Source: Agrobacterium vitis (GTDB lineage: Bacteria; Pseudomonadota; Alphaproteobacteria; Rhizobiales; Rhizobiaceae). Taken from it: 64,000 bases of DNA. The notes beneath the pieces are model-generated. The model had not been told where the DNA came from and did not search any database. It worked only from the letters and a program-made list of their open reading frames with translations. The translations under genes were made by a program, and so were the position numbers. The DNA lies in contig NZ_CP146242.1 of assembly GCF_037039395.1 (NCBI RefSeq), forward strand, positions 3,731,001 to 3,795,000, written 5' to 3'. Positions 16,419 to 26,066 of this stretch are shown here, in pieces (position 1 is the first letter of the stretch; every line of letters starts with the position of its first letter).

Positions 16419-17126
16419 CTACGCTCCTGCTTTTCCACTCACGACATCCGCCACCGGGGCCACGACAATGGCGCCGGGCGCCGGTTTCCATTCCGGCATG
16501 ACCAATCCACCGGAAATCAGCAGCTTGGCGCCCTCTTCCGGCGTCATATCCAGCAGTTTAAGGCGGCTGCGCGGCACAAACATCAGGAAACCTGCCGTTG
16601 GCACCGGGGTGGGCGGCATGAAGACAGCGATCATCTCCTCGCCCTCCTCATTCAGCCGGGCAGCGATTTCGCCGGTCACTTCGGTGGCGACAAACACCAT
16701 GGCCCAGGTTCCGGGAGCCGGGAACTCGATCAGCCCGACCTTCTTGAAGGAATTGGACTGTTCCTTCAGCACCGTTTCAAAAATCTGCTTCAGGCTTTTG
16801 TAAAGAGTGCGGACCAAGGGCATCCGGTTGAGGATCGACTCCCCGAAATTGACGATGGAGCGCCCGACAAGATTGCGCCCCAGAAAGCCGATCATGGTGA
16901 TGCCGACCACCGCGATCACCAGGCCCGTGCCGGGAATGGCGATATTGAAGTAATATTCCGGATTATAGCGCTGCGGAATATAGGGCGTCACCCAGCTGTC
17001 GGCCCAATCGATGAAGGTGAAGGTCAGCCAGACGGTGATCGCCAAAGGCGCGCAGATGATCATGCCGGTCAGGAAATTGGTCCTTAGCCGGCTGGCAAAA
17101 GAAATTCGTTCTGGTTTATCCGACAT
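16419..17126 (-). CDS. DUF502 family membrane protein
   Basis: A 235-aa protein with two hydrophobic segments near the N-terminus (TGMIICAPLAITVWLTFTFI and the GTGLVIAVVGITMIGF region), then a cytoplasmic domain with the DUF502 pattern (RMPLVRTLYKSLKQI, EFPAPGTWAMVFVT-like, VFMPPTPVPTAGFL). Function unknown. ATG at 17126 (MSDKPER) is chosen; the longer frame to 17234 reads like intergenic DNA. It follows glmS by 130 bases on the same strand. Confidence 0.88.
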   Translation of the reverse strand: MSDKPERISFASRLRTNFLTGMIICAPLAITVWLTFTFIDWADSWVTPYIPQRYNPEYYFNIAIPGTGLVIAVVGITMIGFLGRNLVGRSIVNFGESILNRMPLVRTLYKSLKQIFETVLKEQSNSFKKVGLIEFPAPGTWAMVFVATEVTGEIAARLNEEGEEMIAVFMPPTPVPTAGFLMFVPRSRLKLLDMTPEEGAKLLISGGLVMPEWKPAPGAIVVAPVADVVSGKAGA

Positions 17127-17255
17127 ATGATCCGATTTTTCATGAAAACAACCCGCCTCGCCGCACGCCGAACAAGGATGACCTACAGCGAAGCAGTATG
17201 GCCAAAGTGTGCGGCACCTTGCCCGCCAAGACAAGGTGCAGAGCTGATAAATCGA

Positions 17256-19082
17256 TCACTCAACCGTGACGGATTTCGCCAGGTTGCGCGGCTGATCGAC
17301 ATCCGTCCCCATGAACACCGCCGTATGATAGGCGAGCAACTGGATCGGCAGTGAAAACACCATGGGCGCGATGATTTCCGGCACATCGGGCAGAACGATG
17401 GTTGCCATGGTTTCCAGCCTGGAGGACGCTGCCCCCTTTTCGTCGGTGATGAAAATGATCCTGCCGCCGCGTGCTGCGACCTCCTGCATGTTTGATACGG
17501 TCTTTTCAAAGAACCGGTCATGCGGAGCGATGACGATAACAGGCATGTTTTCATCGATCAGCGCAATCGGACCATGCTTCAGTTCACCGGCAGCATAGCC
17601 CTCGGCATGGATATAGGAAATCTCCTTGAGCTTCAGCGCCCCTTCCAAGGCCAGAGGATAGCTGGTGCCACGACCGAGATAGAGCACGTCCTTGAATTTC
17701 GACAGATCCCGCGACAGAGTTTCTATCTGCGGCTGGATCAGGTTGGCCACCAGGCTCATTATGCGCGGCAGTTCGGATAGATGCCGCACCATCTCCTTTT
17801 CTTCTTGGTTGCCGATCAGGCCCCGCGCCTTACCGGCAGCAATCGCCAGCGATGCCATGACTGCGAGCTGGCAGGTGAAGGCCTTGGTGGAGGCAACGCC
17901 GATCTCCGGCCCGGCCAAAATTGGAAAGACCGCATCGGCCTCGCGGGCAATGGTCGATTCCTGCACATTGACGACCGCGCCGATTTTCAGCCCCGCCTCC
18001 TTGCAATAGCGTAGCGAGGCCAGTGTGTCGGCAGTTTCGCCCGATTGCGAAATGAACAGTGCGGCCTGATCCGGCGACAGCGGCATTTCTCGGTAGCGGA
18101 ATTCAGATGCGACGTCGATTTCCACAGGCAGCCGGGCATAGCGCTCAAACCAGTATTTGCCGATCAGGCCCGCCAGATAGGCCGTCCCGCAGGCCGAAAT
18201 CGCCAGACCACGCAGGCGGGCGAAATCCAGGCCGATCACATCGCTCTTCACCGTATGGCCGGCCAGATCGACATAATGCGCCAGCGCGTGAGAGATCACC
18301 TCCGGCTGTTCATAGATTTCCTTCTCCATGAAATGGCGATGATTGCCCTTATCGACCAGATAGGCGCTGCCCTGGGAGGTCTGCTTGGCACGCTTGACCG
18401 GCTTGCCAGCGAAATCCATGATCTGGGCGGTGCGATGGCCGATCACAGCGAAATCGCCATCGACCAGGTAGGTGATCTGGTTGGTGAACGGCGACAGGGC
18501 AATGGCGTCAGAGCCCAGGAACATTTCGCCTTTGCCATGGCCGATCGCCAGCGGCGGCCCGAAACGAGCGGCGAAAAGCTGGGTCGGCTCATCGGCAAAC
18601 ATCACCACCAGTGCATAGGCGCCGGTAATCCGATTCAGCATCGCCAGCATCGCGGCCTTATGATCCAATCCCTGACGGCGGAAACGGGCAAGAAGCTGGG
18701 CGACAACTTCGGTGTCAGTTTGGCTGGTGAACGTAGCGCCGTCAGCGACAAGCTCGTCGCGCAACTCAGAGAAATTTTCAATGATGCCGTTGTGAACGAC
18801 CGCGACGCCTTCGACGAAATGCGGATGGGCATTGGCTTCATTTGGCACGCCATGCGTCGCCCAGCGGGTATGGGCAATGCCGATCGTGCCTGGAAGCGGC
18901 TGCTGCGCCAATTTGGTTTCCAGGTTGAACAGCTTGCCCTCGGCGCGGCGGCGATCCATCACACCATGATCGAGCGTCGCGACACCTGCCGAATCATAAC
19001 CCCGATATTCAAGCCGCTTCAGGGCGTCCACCAAGCGTTCCGAAACCGGACGGTCACCGACAATTCCGACAATACCGCACAT
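17256..19082 (-). CDS. glmS: Glutamine--fructose-6-phosphate aminotransferase GlmS
   Basis: A 608-aa cytoplasmic enzyme that makes glucosamine-6-phosphate from fructose-6-phosphate and glutamine, the first step of UDP-GlcNAc synthesis. The N-terminal glutaminase starts with the nucleophile Cys (MCGIVG) and has HTRWATHG; two SIS sugar-isomerase domains follow (SQSGETADTLASLR and a second near GRGTSYPLALEGALKLKE). It ends in the family-typical AKSVTVE. ATG at 19082 is fixed by the required Cys2 and an AAGGAG 7 bases upstream. It follows glmU, so the two UDP-GlcNAc steps are together. Confidence 0.97.
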   Translation of the reverse strand: MCGIVGIVGDRPVSERLVDALKRLEYRGYDSAGVATLDHGVMDRRRAEGKLFNLETKLAQQPLPGTIGIAHTRWATHGVPNEANAHPHFVEGVAVVHNGIIENFSELRDELVADGATFTSQTDTEVVAQLLARFRRQGLDHKAAMLAMLNRITGAYALVVMFADEPTQLFAARFGPPLAIGHGKGEMFLGSDAIALSPFTNQITYLVDGDFAVIGHRTAQIMDFAGKPVKRAKQTSQGSAYLVDKGNHRHFMEKEIYEQPEVISHALAHYVDLAGHTVKSDVIGLDFARLRGLAISACGTAYLAGLIGKYWFERYARLPVEIDVASEFRYREMPLSPDQAALFISQSGETADTLASLRYCKEAGLKIGAVVNVQESTIAREADAVFPILAGPEIGVASTKAFTCQLAVMASLAIAAGKARGLIGNQEEKEMVRHLSELPRIMSLVANLIQPQIETLSRDLSKFKDVLYLGRGTSYPLALEGALKLKEISYIHAEGYAAGELKHGPIALIDENMPVIVIAPHDRFFEKTVSNMQEVAARGGRIIFITDEKGAASSRLETMATIVLPDVPEIIAPMVFSLPIQLLAYHTAVFMGTDVDQPRNLAKSVTVE

Positions 19083-19218
19083 GCAATTCTCCTTCTCGCG
19101 CTCACGCGAGGCCAGTCCTACCAATTCCGGAGGATTTCTCAATTCCAGGGATGGTCAATTTGGATATCGTGACGTTACGAAAATATCCGTGATCAGGAAC
19201 CGGATTTTTTCATGGCCT

Positions 19219-19318
19219 TAGAGCATTTCCGCGCTTCGTTGAATCGCTACAACGCTCTAAGTCTTTTGTTTTACGCATTTCCGGGCGGAAAACCGCTTCA
19301 CACTTTTCCTGAGAATGC
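19219..19318. repeat. Rhizobial palindromic intergenic repeat, overlapping the glmU 3' end
   Basis: Two modules: TAGAGCATTTCCGCGC...ACGCTCTAA (19219-19260), and GCATTTCCGGGCGG...CACTTTTCC...GAGAATGC (19275-19318). The second is like the copies at 37148-37204 and 44261-44367. Its inner end supplies the last residues and the stop codon of glmU. Confidence 0.7.
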
Positions 19319-20656
19319 TTTGAAGGCAAGATTCCGCTCCCGAATAACTTTTGCCCGCTCCGGTTTGATTTCCTGGCGCGCCCGGCCAAGCGCCAGGGCG
19401 TCGGCAGGCACATCATCCGTAATCACGCTGCCTGAGGCGATCAGCGCGCCATCACCAATTGTCACCGGGGCGACAAGGGCGCTGTTGGAGCCGATAAAGG
19501 CATGGGCGCCAATCCGGGTGACGTGCTTGTTCACCCCATCGTAATTGCAGGTGATGGTGCCTGCCCCGATGTTGGTTTCCGCGCCAATAAAGGCATCGCC
19601 GATATAGGTGAGATGGTTGATCTTGGCACCAGCGCCAATCTCGGCCTTTTTCACCTCGCAGAAATTGCCGACCTTGGCGCCCTCACCCAGATTGGCGCCA
19701 GGCCGCAGCCGCGCAAACGGGCCGACTGTCGCACCAGACGCCACATGCGCACCTTCCAGATGCGAAAAGGCATGGATCACCGCACCGCTTTCCACCGTCA
19801 CGCCGGGGCCGAACACCACATTCGGCTCGATCAGCACATCCTGACCCAATACAGTATCATAGGCCAGAAACACGGTTTCCGGGGCGATCATCGAAACGCC
19901 AGATAGCATAATCTCGTGACGCCGACGCTCCTGCCAGAGCTTTTCAATCACCGCCAGTTCGGCGCGATTGTTGCAGCCGGCAAGCTCGGCTTCCGGCGCA
20001 TCGACGGCAACCGCCTTGCCGCCCAGAGACCTGATGATTTCGACCAGATCGGTCAGATAATATTCACCCTTGGCGTTGGCATTGCCAATCCGCCCCAGAA
20101 GGTCCAGCGCCTTCGCACCATTGATGGCCATCAAGCCGCTATTGCACCACGTCACCTTGCGCTCTTCGTCGCTGGCATCCTTTTCTTCGCGGATGGCGAC
20201 CAATTCACCATCCTCGACCAGAAGACGGCCATAGCCGGTCGGCTTTTCAGTGTGAAAACCGATCACCGCTATGTCATTGCCGTCAGCCAAAGCCGCACGC
20301 GCTGCCAACAGCGGACCGGGAGTAATAAGCGGCGCATCGCCATAGGCCACCAGAATATCGTCATAGCCTCGGCCAAGCGCCTCGCGCGCTGTCAAAACGG
20401 CATGGCCGGTGCCAAGACGCTCAGTCTGCTCGAAGGGGGTGACGGACAGACCTTTGATGCTGGCGGCTTGTGTGACCTTATCGGCATCGCGCCCGACGAC
20501 CAGCGCCACATCGGTAATATCGCTGGCGGCAATCGTCTGCATCACATGGGCAATCATCGGCAGGCCCGCCACCGGATGCAACACCTTGGACATCGCGGAT
20601 TTCATTCGGGTGCTATCGCCTGCGGCGAGAATGACGGCAAGACAGGTGCGGCTCAT
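19298..20656 (-). CDS. glmU: Bifunctional GlmU (N-acetylglucosamine-1-P uridyltransferase / glucosamine-1-P acetyltransferase)
   Basis: A 452-aa cytoplasmic enzyme performing the last two steps to UDP-GlcNAc. The N-terminal nucleotidyltransferase has [11 protein letters not shown] and YGDAPLI; the C-terminal left-handed beta-helix acyltransferase has [19 protein letters not shown] and [14 protein letters not shown] at 20656 (MSRTC) follows GGAG by about 8 bases; the frame is open to 20692. The extreme C-terminus (KAFSGKV) and stop fall inside a dispersed repeat element, so this end is probably not original. Confidence 0.96.
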   Translation of the reverse strand: MSRTCLAVILAAGDSTRMKSAMSKVLHPVAGLPMIAHVMQTIAASDITDVALVVGRDADKVTQAASIKGLSVTPFEQTERLGTGHAVLTAREALGRGYDDILVAYGDAPLITPGPLLAARAALADGNDIAVIGFHTEKPTGYGRLLVEDGELVAIREEKDASDEERKVTWCNSGLMAINGAKALDLLGRIGNANAKGEYYLTDLVEIIRSLGGKAVAVDAPEAELAGCNNRAELAVIEKLWQERRRHEIMLSGVSMIAPETVFLAYDTVLGQDVLIEPNVVFGPGVTVESGAVIHAFSHLEGAHVASGATVGPFARLRPGANLGEGAKVGNFCEVKKAEIGAGAKINHLTYIGDAFIGAETNIGAGTITCNYDGVNKHVTRIGAHAFIGSNSALVAPVTIGDGALIASGSVITDDVPADALALGRARQEIKPERAKVIRERNLAFKAFSGKV

Positions 20657-20752
20657 CAGGTATCTCCAGCCAGTAAAGGGTCCAGCATGCACGGCAAGAC
20701 CACCGGCGAACGCTGTTTACCAGCTTGAATGAAAACTACAAATGGAGAAATA

Positions 20753-21103
20753 TCAGCCGTCTTCGTTACCGGCCGACGAATGGATGGAACAATAGGCTGC
20801 CAGCAACTCTTCGACAGAGATCCCATCGATAGTGGCGCCAGTCATCCGGCAGCCGACGATTTGCAGACCGGAGAGATTGGCGTCGTGAATTTGCGCACCG
20901 GACAAGTTCACATCATTGGCCCGCAGCCCCGAGAGATTGCTTTTATCGATTTTCCAGCCGGACAAATCGCCATCGGTGAAGCGGGCAGCGGAGAAGTTGA
21001 TCTGCTGAAAATGGCTGTCCGAAAGATTGGCATCCAGAAATTCCGATCCAGACAGATCGCAATCCTTCACATCCAACCGCTCCGTCACGCCATGAAGCTG
21101 CAT
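20753..21103 (-). CDS. Pentapeptide-repeat protein
   Basis: About 116 aa, built almost entirely of A(D/N)LSX-type five-residue repeats (CDLSGSEFLDANLSDSHF and NLSGLRANDVNLSG are examples), which fold as a right-handed quadrilateral beta-helix. Some larger relatives mimic DNA and protect gyrase, but at this length no function can be assigned. The start at 21103 (MQLHG) has an AGGA about 9 bases upstream; the frame continues to 21157 across the terminator of the neighbouring operon, which argues against the longer form. It lies just upstream of glmU on the same strand. Confidence 0.8.
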   Translation of the reverse strand: MQLHGVTERLDVKDCDLSGSEFLDANLSDSHFQQINFSAARFTDGDLSGWKIDKSNLSGLRANDVNLSGAQIHDANLSGLQIVGCRMTGATIDGISVEELLAAYCSIHSSAGNEDG

Positions 21104-21123
21104 GTCTTGATATCCTAGTTTGC

Positions 21124-21154
21124 AAAAAAGCCGCCCGGCCTTGACCGAGCGGCT
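21124..21154 (-). terminator. Rho-independent terminator of the BMP/nucleoside importer operon
   Basis: On the minus strand the stem AGCCGCTCGG/CCGGGCGGCT is followed directly by six Ts. It lies 33 bases after the stop of the substrate-binding gene at 21187. Confidence 0.92.
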
Positions 21155-21186
21155 CAATTTAACTGGATCGGACCTTCAGGCCAAGA

Positions 21187-22260
21187 TCACTTCGGCAGCT
21201 TGTCGTCAACGCCTTCGACGTAGAAGTTCATGCCGAGCAGCGTCTTGTCATCAGCCTTTTCACCAGCCTTCAACCAAGCCGTGCCGTCCTGCTTGTTCAC
21301 AGGACCGGTGAAGGGATGCAATTCGCCGGACTTGATCTTGGCTTCGGTGTCTTCGGCCAGCTTTTTCACATCGTCAGGCATGTTGGTGTAGGGCGCCATG
21401 GTCAGGATGCCGTCCTTCAGGCCGTCGAAGCTCTGTTCAGAGGTCCATTTGCCGTCCAGCAGGGCCTGGGTGCGCTTGATGTAATAAGCGCCCCAGGTGT
21501 CCTTGATGGCGGTCAGCTGCGAGGTTGGGCCAGCGGCGATCATGTCGGAGGCCTGGCCGAACGCCTTGATGCCGCGCTCCTGAGCGATCTGCATCGGGGC
21601 GGTGGTGTCGGTGTGCTGGGTCAGGATGTCAACGCCCTGGTCCAGCAGCGCCTTGGCGGCATCGGCTTCCTTGCCGGGGTCGAACCAGGTATTGACCCAG
21701 ATGACCTTCATCTTGAAATTCGGATTGACGGATTTCGCGCCCTGCTCAAAGGCATTGATGCCCATGACCACTTCGGGGATCGGGAAGGAGGCGATGTAAC
21801 CGGCCTCACCCTTCTTCGACATTTTGCCAGCAATCACGCCGGAAATGTAGCGACCCTCGTAAAAGCGCGAATTGTAGGTCGCAACATTTTCAGCCGATTT
21901 GAAGCCCGTCGCATGTTCGAATTTCACCTTCGGGAATTTCTTGGCGACCTTGACGGTGGCATCCATGAAACCGAAGGAGGTGGTGAAGATCAGTTTGCAG
22001 TCTTCGCGGGCCAGACGCTCGATAGCGCGTTCGGCGTCCGGGCCTTCCGGCACGTTTTCAAGGAAAGGCGTGTCGATCTTGTCGCCGAAATGCTTCTGCA
22101 ATTCCTGACGGCCCAGCTCATGAGCCTGGGTCCAGCCGCCATCGGTCTTGCTGCCAACGTAGACGAAGCAGATCTTGGTCTTGTCGGCGGCGCTGGCGCT
22201 ACCGGCAACGGAAAGCATCGTGGCGACGGACGCCGCAAATGCGAGTGCGAGTTTTTTCAT
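21187..22260 (-). CDS. BMP-family ABC transporter substrate-binding protein (nucleoside/purine type)
   Basis: A 357-aa periplasmic protein with a signal peptide (MKKLALAFAASVATMLSVAGSASAA). The mature start KICFVYVGSKTDGGWTQAHELGRQEL is typical of the Bmp/PnrA-like family, whose members bind purine nucleosides or related compounds. No lipobox cysteine is seen, so it is soluble in the periplasm. ATG at 22260 follows AGGGGA by 5 bases. It is the last gene of ATPase-permease-permease-binder, and the order fits the family. Confidence 0.92.
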   Translation of the reverse strand: MKKLALAFAASVATMLSVAGSASAADKTKICFVYVGSKTDGGWTQAHELGRQELQKHFGDKIDTPFLENVPEGPDAERAIERLAREDCKLIFTTSFGFMDATVKVAKKFPKVKFEHATGFKSAENVATYNSRFYEGRYISGVIAGKMSKKGEAGYIASFPIPEVVMGINAFEQGAKSVNPNFKMKVIWVNTWFDPGKEADAAKALLDQGVDILTQHTDTTAPMQIAQERGIKAFGQASDMIAAGPTSQLTAIKDTWGAYYIKRTQALLDGKWTSEQSFDGLKDGILTMAPYTNMPDDVKKLAEDTEAKIKSGELHPFTGPVNKQDGTAWLKAGEKADDKTLLGMNFYVEGVDDKLPK

Positions 22261-22296
22261 AATATCCCCTGATTGCATGAGAGTTAAGACGATGGG

Positions 22297-23214
22297 TCAG
22301 CGATCCGGAACGAAAGGCTTTCCCAGAGAAGCGGGCGTATTGATCAGCGTTGTGCGCCGATTATGCGAAATCGCGATCAAAACGACAATGGTTGCAGCAT
22401 AAGGAAGTGCTGATAAAAACTGCGACGGCAAGCCGATGCCGAAAGCCTGCGCATGTAGCTGGCCAATTGTGACCGCCCCGAACAGATAGCCACCCGCCAG
22501 CACACGCCCCGGCCGCCAGGAGGCAAACACCACCAGCGCCAGCGCGATCCAGCCACGCCCGGCCGACATGTTTTCCACCCATTGCGGCGTATAGACCAGC
22601 GACAATTGCGCCCCGGCCAGACCGGAACAGGCACCGCCGAACATCACCGCCAGATAGCGGGTGCGGATGACTTTCAGCCCCAATGTATGCGCAGAGGCGG
22701 GACTATCGCCCACCGCCCGCAGCATCAGCCCGGCCCGGCTTTTGAACAGGAACCAGTGGACGCCAATGACAAGGACAATCGCCAGATAGAAGATCAGATC
22801 CTGCCGAAACAGGAGAGAGCCGATGACCGGAATATCCGACAGCAGCGGAAATTCGATAGGCTGAAGCTTGACGCCGGGCTTGCCGACAAAGCTCTCCCCT
22901 AACTGGCCGGAGACGCCAAGCCCCAGAATGGTCAGCGCCAGCCCGGTCGCAACCTGGTTGGTGACCAGTGTCAGCGTCAAAAATCCAAACAGCAGGGAAA
23001 AGGCAGCGCCCGCGACAATCCCGGCCACCACGCCCAGCAGCGGCGATCCGGTGGAATAGGCAGTGGCGAAGGCGGCGACCGCTCCCATGACCATCATGCC
23101 TTCGACGCCAAGATTGAGCACACCGGCGCGCTCGGTGACAAGCTCGCCAAGGGCCGCGATAACCAGCGGCGTCGAGGCCGTAATAACTGTCAGAAGAATG
23201 GCTTCGAGGATCAT
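22297..23214 (-). CDS. ABC transporter permease (BMP/nucleoside type), second
   Basis: A 305-aa inner-membrane protein, about eight to ten helices, of the branched-chain-type permease superfamily used by nucleoside importers (ERAGVLNLGVEGMMVMGAVA is the typical N-terminal loop). It overlaps the preceding permease by four bases and pairs with it as the channel. Confidence 0.92.
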   Translation of the reverse strand: MILEAILLTVITASTPLVIAALGELVTERAGVLNLGVEGMMVMGAVAAFATAYSTGSPLLGVVAGIVAGAAFSLLFGFLTLTLVTNQVATGLALTILGLGVSGQLGESFVGKPGVKLQPIEFPLLSDIPVIGSLLFRQDLIFYLAIVLVIGVHWFLFKSRAGLMLRAVGDSPASAHTLGLKVIRTRYLAVMFGGACSGLAGAQLSLVYTPQWVENMSAGRGWIALALVVFASWRPGRVLAGGYLFGAVTIGQLHAQAFGIGLPSQFLSALPYAATIVVLIAISHNRRTTLINTPASLGKPFVPDR

Positions 23215-24308
23215 TTCGCACCCTCTGCAACAGAGGAGCGGGTTTTGGAGAACACCAGCCGGATTTTATAATAAATCAACGTGTCACAGGAGAGCACGAA
23301 AAACAGCAACAGGCCCTGAAACACCCGCGCCACCTTATCCGAAACGCCGATCGCCAGTTGCGCGCCCTCGCCGCCCAGATAGGTCAGCGCCAGAACCAAG
23401 CCCGCGAGGATGATCCCAAGCGGATTAAGCCTGCCCAGGAAGGCGACGATGATTGCCGTAAAACCGTAACCGGGCGAAATCGACGGCTGCAAGTGATTGA
23501 TCGAACCAGACACCTCCGAAATCCCGGCAAGACCAGCCAGCGCGCCGGAAAACAGCATGGAAAACCACACCATGCCCCTGGAGGAAAACCCGGCAAACCG
23601 CCCTGCCCGTTCCGACTGGCCAAGCACGACGATTTCAAAGCCCTTCAGCGTGTAACGCATCATCAACCAAACGCCGACAGCCGCAATCAGGGCAAAGACA
23701 AAGCCCCAATGCGCACGTCCTGATTCCTCCCAGATGGCAGGCAGAATGCCCTCCGTGACAAACTCACGTGTCTGGGGAAAATTGAAGCCTTGCGGGTCGC
23801 GCCAGGGGCCGCGCACCAGATAATCCAGAATGAACTGGGCAATATAGACCAGCATCAGGCTGGTGAGAATTTCATTGGTGTTGAAGCGGGTTTTCAGCAA
23901 TGCCGGGATGGCGGCGTAAAGCGCACCGCCAATCATGCCCATCACCATCATCAGCGGCAAAAGCAGCGGCGATTGCCATTCGTAAAAGATCACCGGAATG
24001 ATCGAGCCGCAAATCGCCCCAACCGTAAACTGGCCTTCCGCGCCGATATTCCAATTGTTGGAGCGATAACAGACCGACAGGCCGACGGCGATCAGGATCA
24101 GCGGCGCTGCCTTAATCGCCAACTCATGCAGCGACCAGACCTCGGTGAGCGGCGCGATAAAAAAGCTGTAAAGCGCAAAGAACGGGTCCTTGCCCAAGGC
24201 TGCAAACATCAACCCGCCGAACAGCAGCGTCAAAGCCAGCGCCAGCACCGGCGAAACCAGCGTAAACAGTCCCGAAGCGCGGGCGCGCTTTTCCAGTTCA
24301 ATGCGCAT
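23211..24308 (-). CDS. ABC transporter permease (BMP/nucleoside type), first
   Basis: A 365-aa inner-membrane protein with about nine helices. CYRSNNWNIGAEGQFTVGAI is the family's conserved loop. ATG at 24308 (MRIELEK) overlaps the end of the ATPase gene by 11 bases; the frame is open a little further to 24326. Translation is probably coupled to the ATPase. Confidence 0.92.
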   Translation of the reverse strand: MRIELEKRARASGLFTLVSPVLALALTLLFGGLMFAALGKDPFFALYSFFIAPLTEVWSLHELAIKAAPLILIAVGLSVCYRSNNWNIGAEGQFTVGAICGSIIPVIFYEWQSPLLLPLMMVMGMIGGALYAAIPALLKTRFNTNEILTSLMLVYIAQFILDYLVRGPWRDPQGFNFPQTREFVTEGILPAIWEESGRAHWGFVFALIAAVGVWLMMRYTLKGFEIVVLGQSERAGRFAGFSSRGMVWFSMLFSGALAGLAGISEVSGSINHLQPSISPGYGFTAIIVAFLGRLNPLGIILAGLVLALTYLGGEGAQLAIGVSDKVARVFQGLLLFFVLSCDTLIYYKIRLVFSKTRSSVAEGAK

Positions 24309-25860
24309 CGGCGCTCTCCAGACCATGCAAACCGCCCATCAGCAACCCGATCTTCTCGCGGTTCATCATGCCGCTTGGATAGACTTTCGACAGCCTGCCC
24401 TCCGAAATCGCCGCAATTGACGTCGAGACTTCGAAAATCTCGTCCAGATCCTGGCTGATGATCACCACCGCCGAGCCTTGCGCCGCAAGATCGATCAGAG
24501 CCTGGCGAATGCGGCTGGCCGCACCCGCATCCACACCCCAGGTCGGCTGGTTGACGACCAGCACCGCCGGTTTGCGGTCAAGCTCGCGCCCAACAATGAA
24601 TTTTTGCAGGTTGCCGCCCGAAAGCGATCCGGCGGAAGGGTCCTCGCCACTCTTGCGTACATCCATCGCCTCACAAATCTGCCGGGCGGACGACTTGATG
24701 GCACTGTGGCGGATCAACCCGAACAGGCCGGAAACATAGCGGCCACGATCCGAACGATGCCGCGCCAACAGCAGATTGTCCGACAGCGAAAGGCCGGTAA
24801 CAGCCGCATGGCCATGCCGCTCTTCCGGCACGAACCCCGCGCCGATCAACCGGCGCCGGTTGATACCGAAGCGCCCGACCGGCTGGCCGCAGAGCTGGAT
24901 GGCCTGATGGTCGCGCACGGTATATTCGCCCGACAGCACATCGAACAATTCGCTCTGGCCATTACCGGCCACGCCTGCCAATCCAAGGATTTCACCGGCA
25001 CGCACATTCAGCGACACATCCTTCAACGCCATGGAAAACGGCGTGCGTGCATCGACGCTGAGATGGCTGATGGTGAGTAGGTCCGCACCAACAGGAGCCG
25101 CGATATCCGGCGTCACACCAATGACATCAGCGCCCACCATCATTCGCGCCAGCGTCGCCGGGGTTTCCTGGCGTGGATCGCAGGTGCCTGTCACCTTGCC
25201 GTGGCGTAAAACCGTGGCACGGTCACAAATGCGCTGCACTTCTTCCAACCGGTGGCTGATATAGAGCACCGAGCGCCCTTCAGCCCGCAGCTTTTCAAGC
25301 GTTTCAAACAGCTTGTCGGCCTCCTGCGGGGTCAGCACCGAGGTCGGCTCGTCGAGAATGATCAGTTTCGGATTTTGCAACAATGCCCGGACGATTTCGA
25401 TTCGCTGGCGCTCGCCAACCGACAGATCCGCGACATGGGCTGAAGGATCGAGCGGCAAACCGTAAGACAACGATAACGTCCGCGCCTGTTCGGAGATTTC
25501 GCCAATCGAGACCGATCGATCCAGGGACAAGGCGATGTTCTCAGCCACGGTTAGCGCTTCAAACAGCGAAAAATGCTGGAAGACCATACCGATGCCAAGT
25601 CGGCGGGCCTCCGCCGGCGACGCGACCTCGACAGGGCCTTGATGATTCCAATGGATCTCACCAGCGCTTGGCGTCAACACACCAAACAACATTTTGACCA
25701 AGGTGGACTTGCCCGCGCCGTTTTCACCCAGCAGGGCATGAATTTCACCGGGAAGAATGTCGAGATCGATGCCATCGCAGGCGGCAAACGTGCCGAATCG
25801 TTTCGTCAGGCTGCGAACCGAAAGCAGCGGAGATGGCGCTACTTCTTTGCTATAAGACAC
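24298..25860 (-). CDS. ABC transporter ATPase with two nucleotide-binding domains (BMP/nucleoside type)
   Basis: A 520-aa double ATPase of the sugar/nucleoside importer class. The first domain has Walker A (GENGAGKST), signature (LSVGERQR) and Walker B (LIILDEPTSVL). The second has the weaker Walker A (GVAGNGQSE), signature (LSGGNLQK) and a Walker B with Asn-Gln in place of Asp-Glu (LVVNQPT), so only the first site looks fully competent, a known trait of this class. GTG at 25860 follows a GGGGG stretch by 5 bases. It is the first gene of the four-gene operon. Confidence 0.93.
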   Translation of the reverse strand: MSYSKEVAPSPLLSVRSLTKRFGTFAACDGIDLDILPGEIHALLGENGAGKSTLVKMLFGVLTPSAGEIHWNHQGPVEVASPAEARRLGIGMVFQHFSLFEALTVAENIALSLDRSVSIGEISEQARTLSLSYGLPLDPSAHVADLSVGERQRIEIVRALLQNPKLIILDEPTSVLTPQEADKLFETLEKLRAEGRSVLYISHRLEEVQRICDRATVLRHGKVTGTCDPRQETPATLARMMVGADVIGVTPDIAAPVGADLLTISHLSVDARTPFSMALKDVSLNVRAGEILGLAGVAGNGQSELFDVLSGEYTVRDHQAIQLCGQPVGRFGINRRRLIGAGFVPEERHGHAAVTGLSLSDNLLLARHRSDRGRYVSGLFGLIRHSAIKSSARQICEAMDVRKSGEDPSAGSLSGGNLQKFIVGRELDRKPAVLVVNQPTWGVDAGAASRIRQALIDLAAQGSAVVIISQDLDEIFEVSTSIAAISEGRLSKVYPSGMMNREKIGLLMGGLHGLESADAH

Positions 25861-26066
25861 TCGACCCCCTTGCTCCGCCTCGGTTCGGGACGAACACCCA
25901 CAACGAGGAGACGAAACGGATACCTTAACTATTTCAACATCTTCACGTCATAGCCAGGCGTGAAGGATTGATTGCTGAACGTATTGATACCGGTTTTATT
26001 GCCGCTTACAACTACCGGAAAGGTTATTTTTTGGGTCTTGCCCGTTTTTAAGGCAGGGCATTGTTT

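Noticed and set aside
25861..26066. Possible purine riboswitch upstream of the nucleoside importer
   Set aside because: No conserved purine-aptamer core could be matched on the minus strand; only a weak promoter-like pair was seen.
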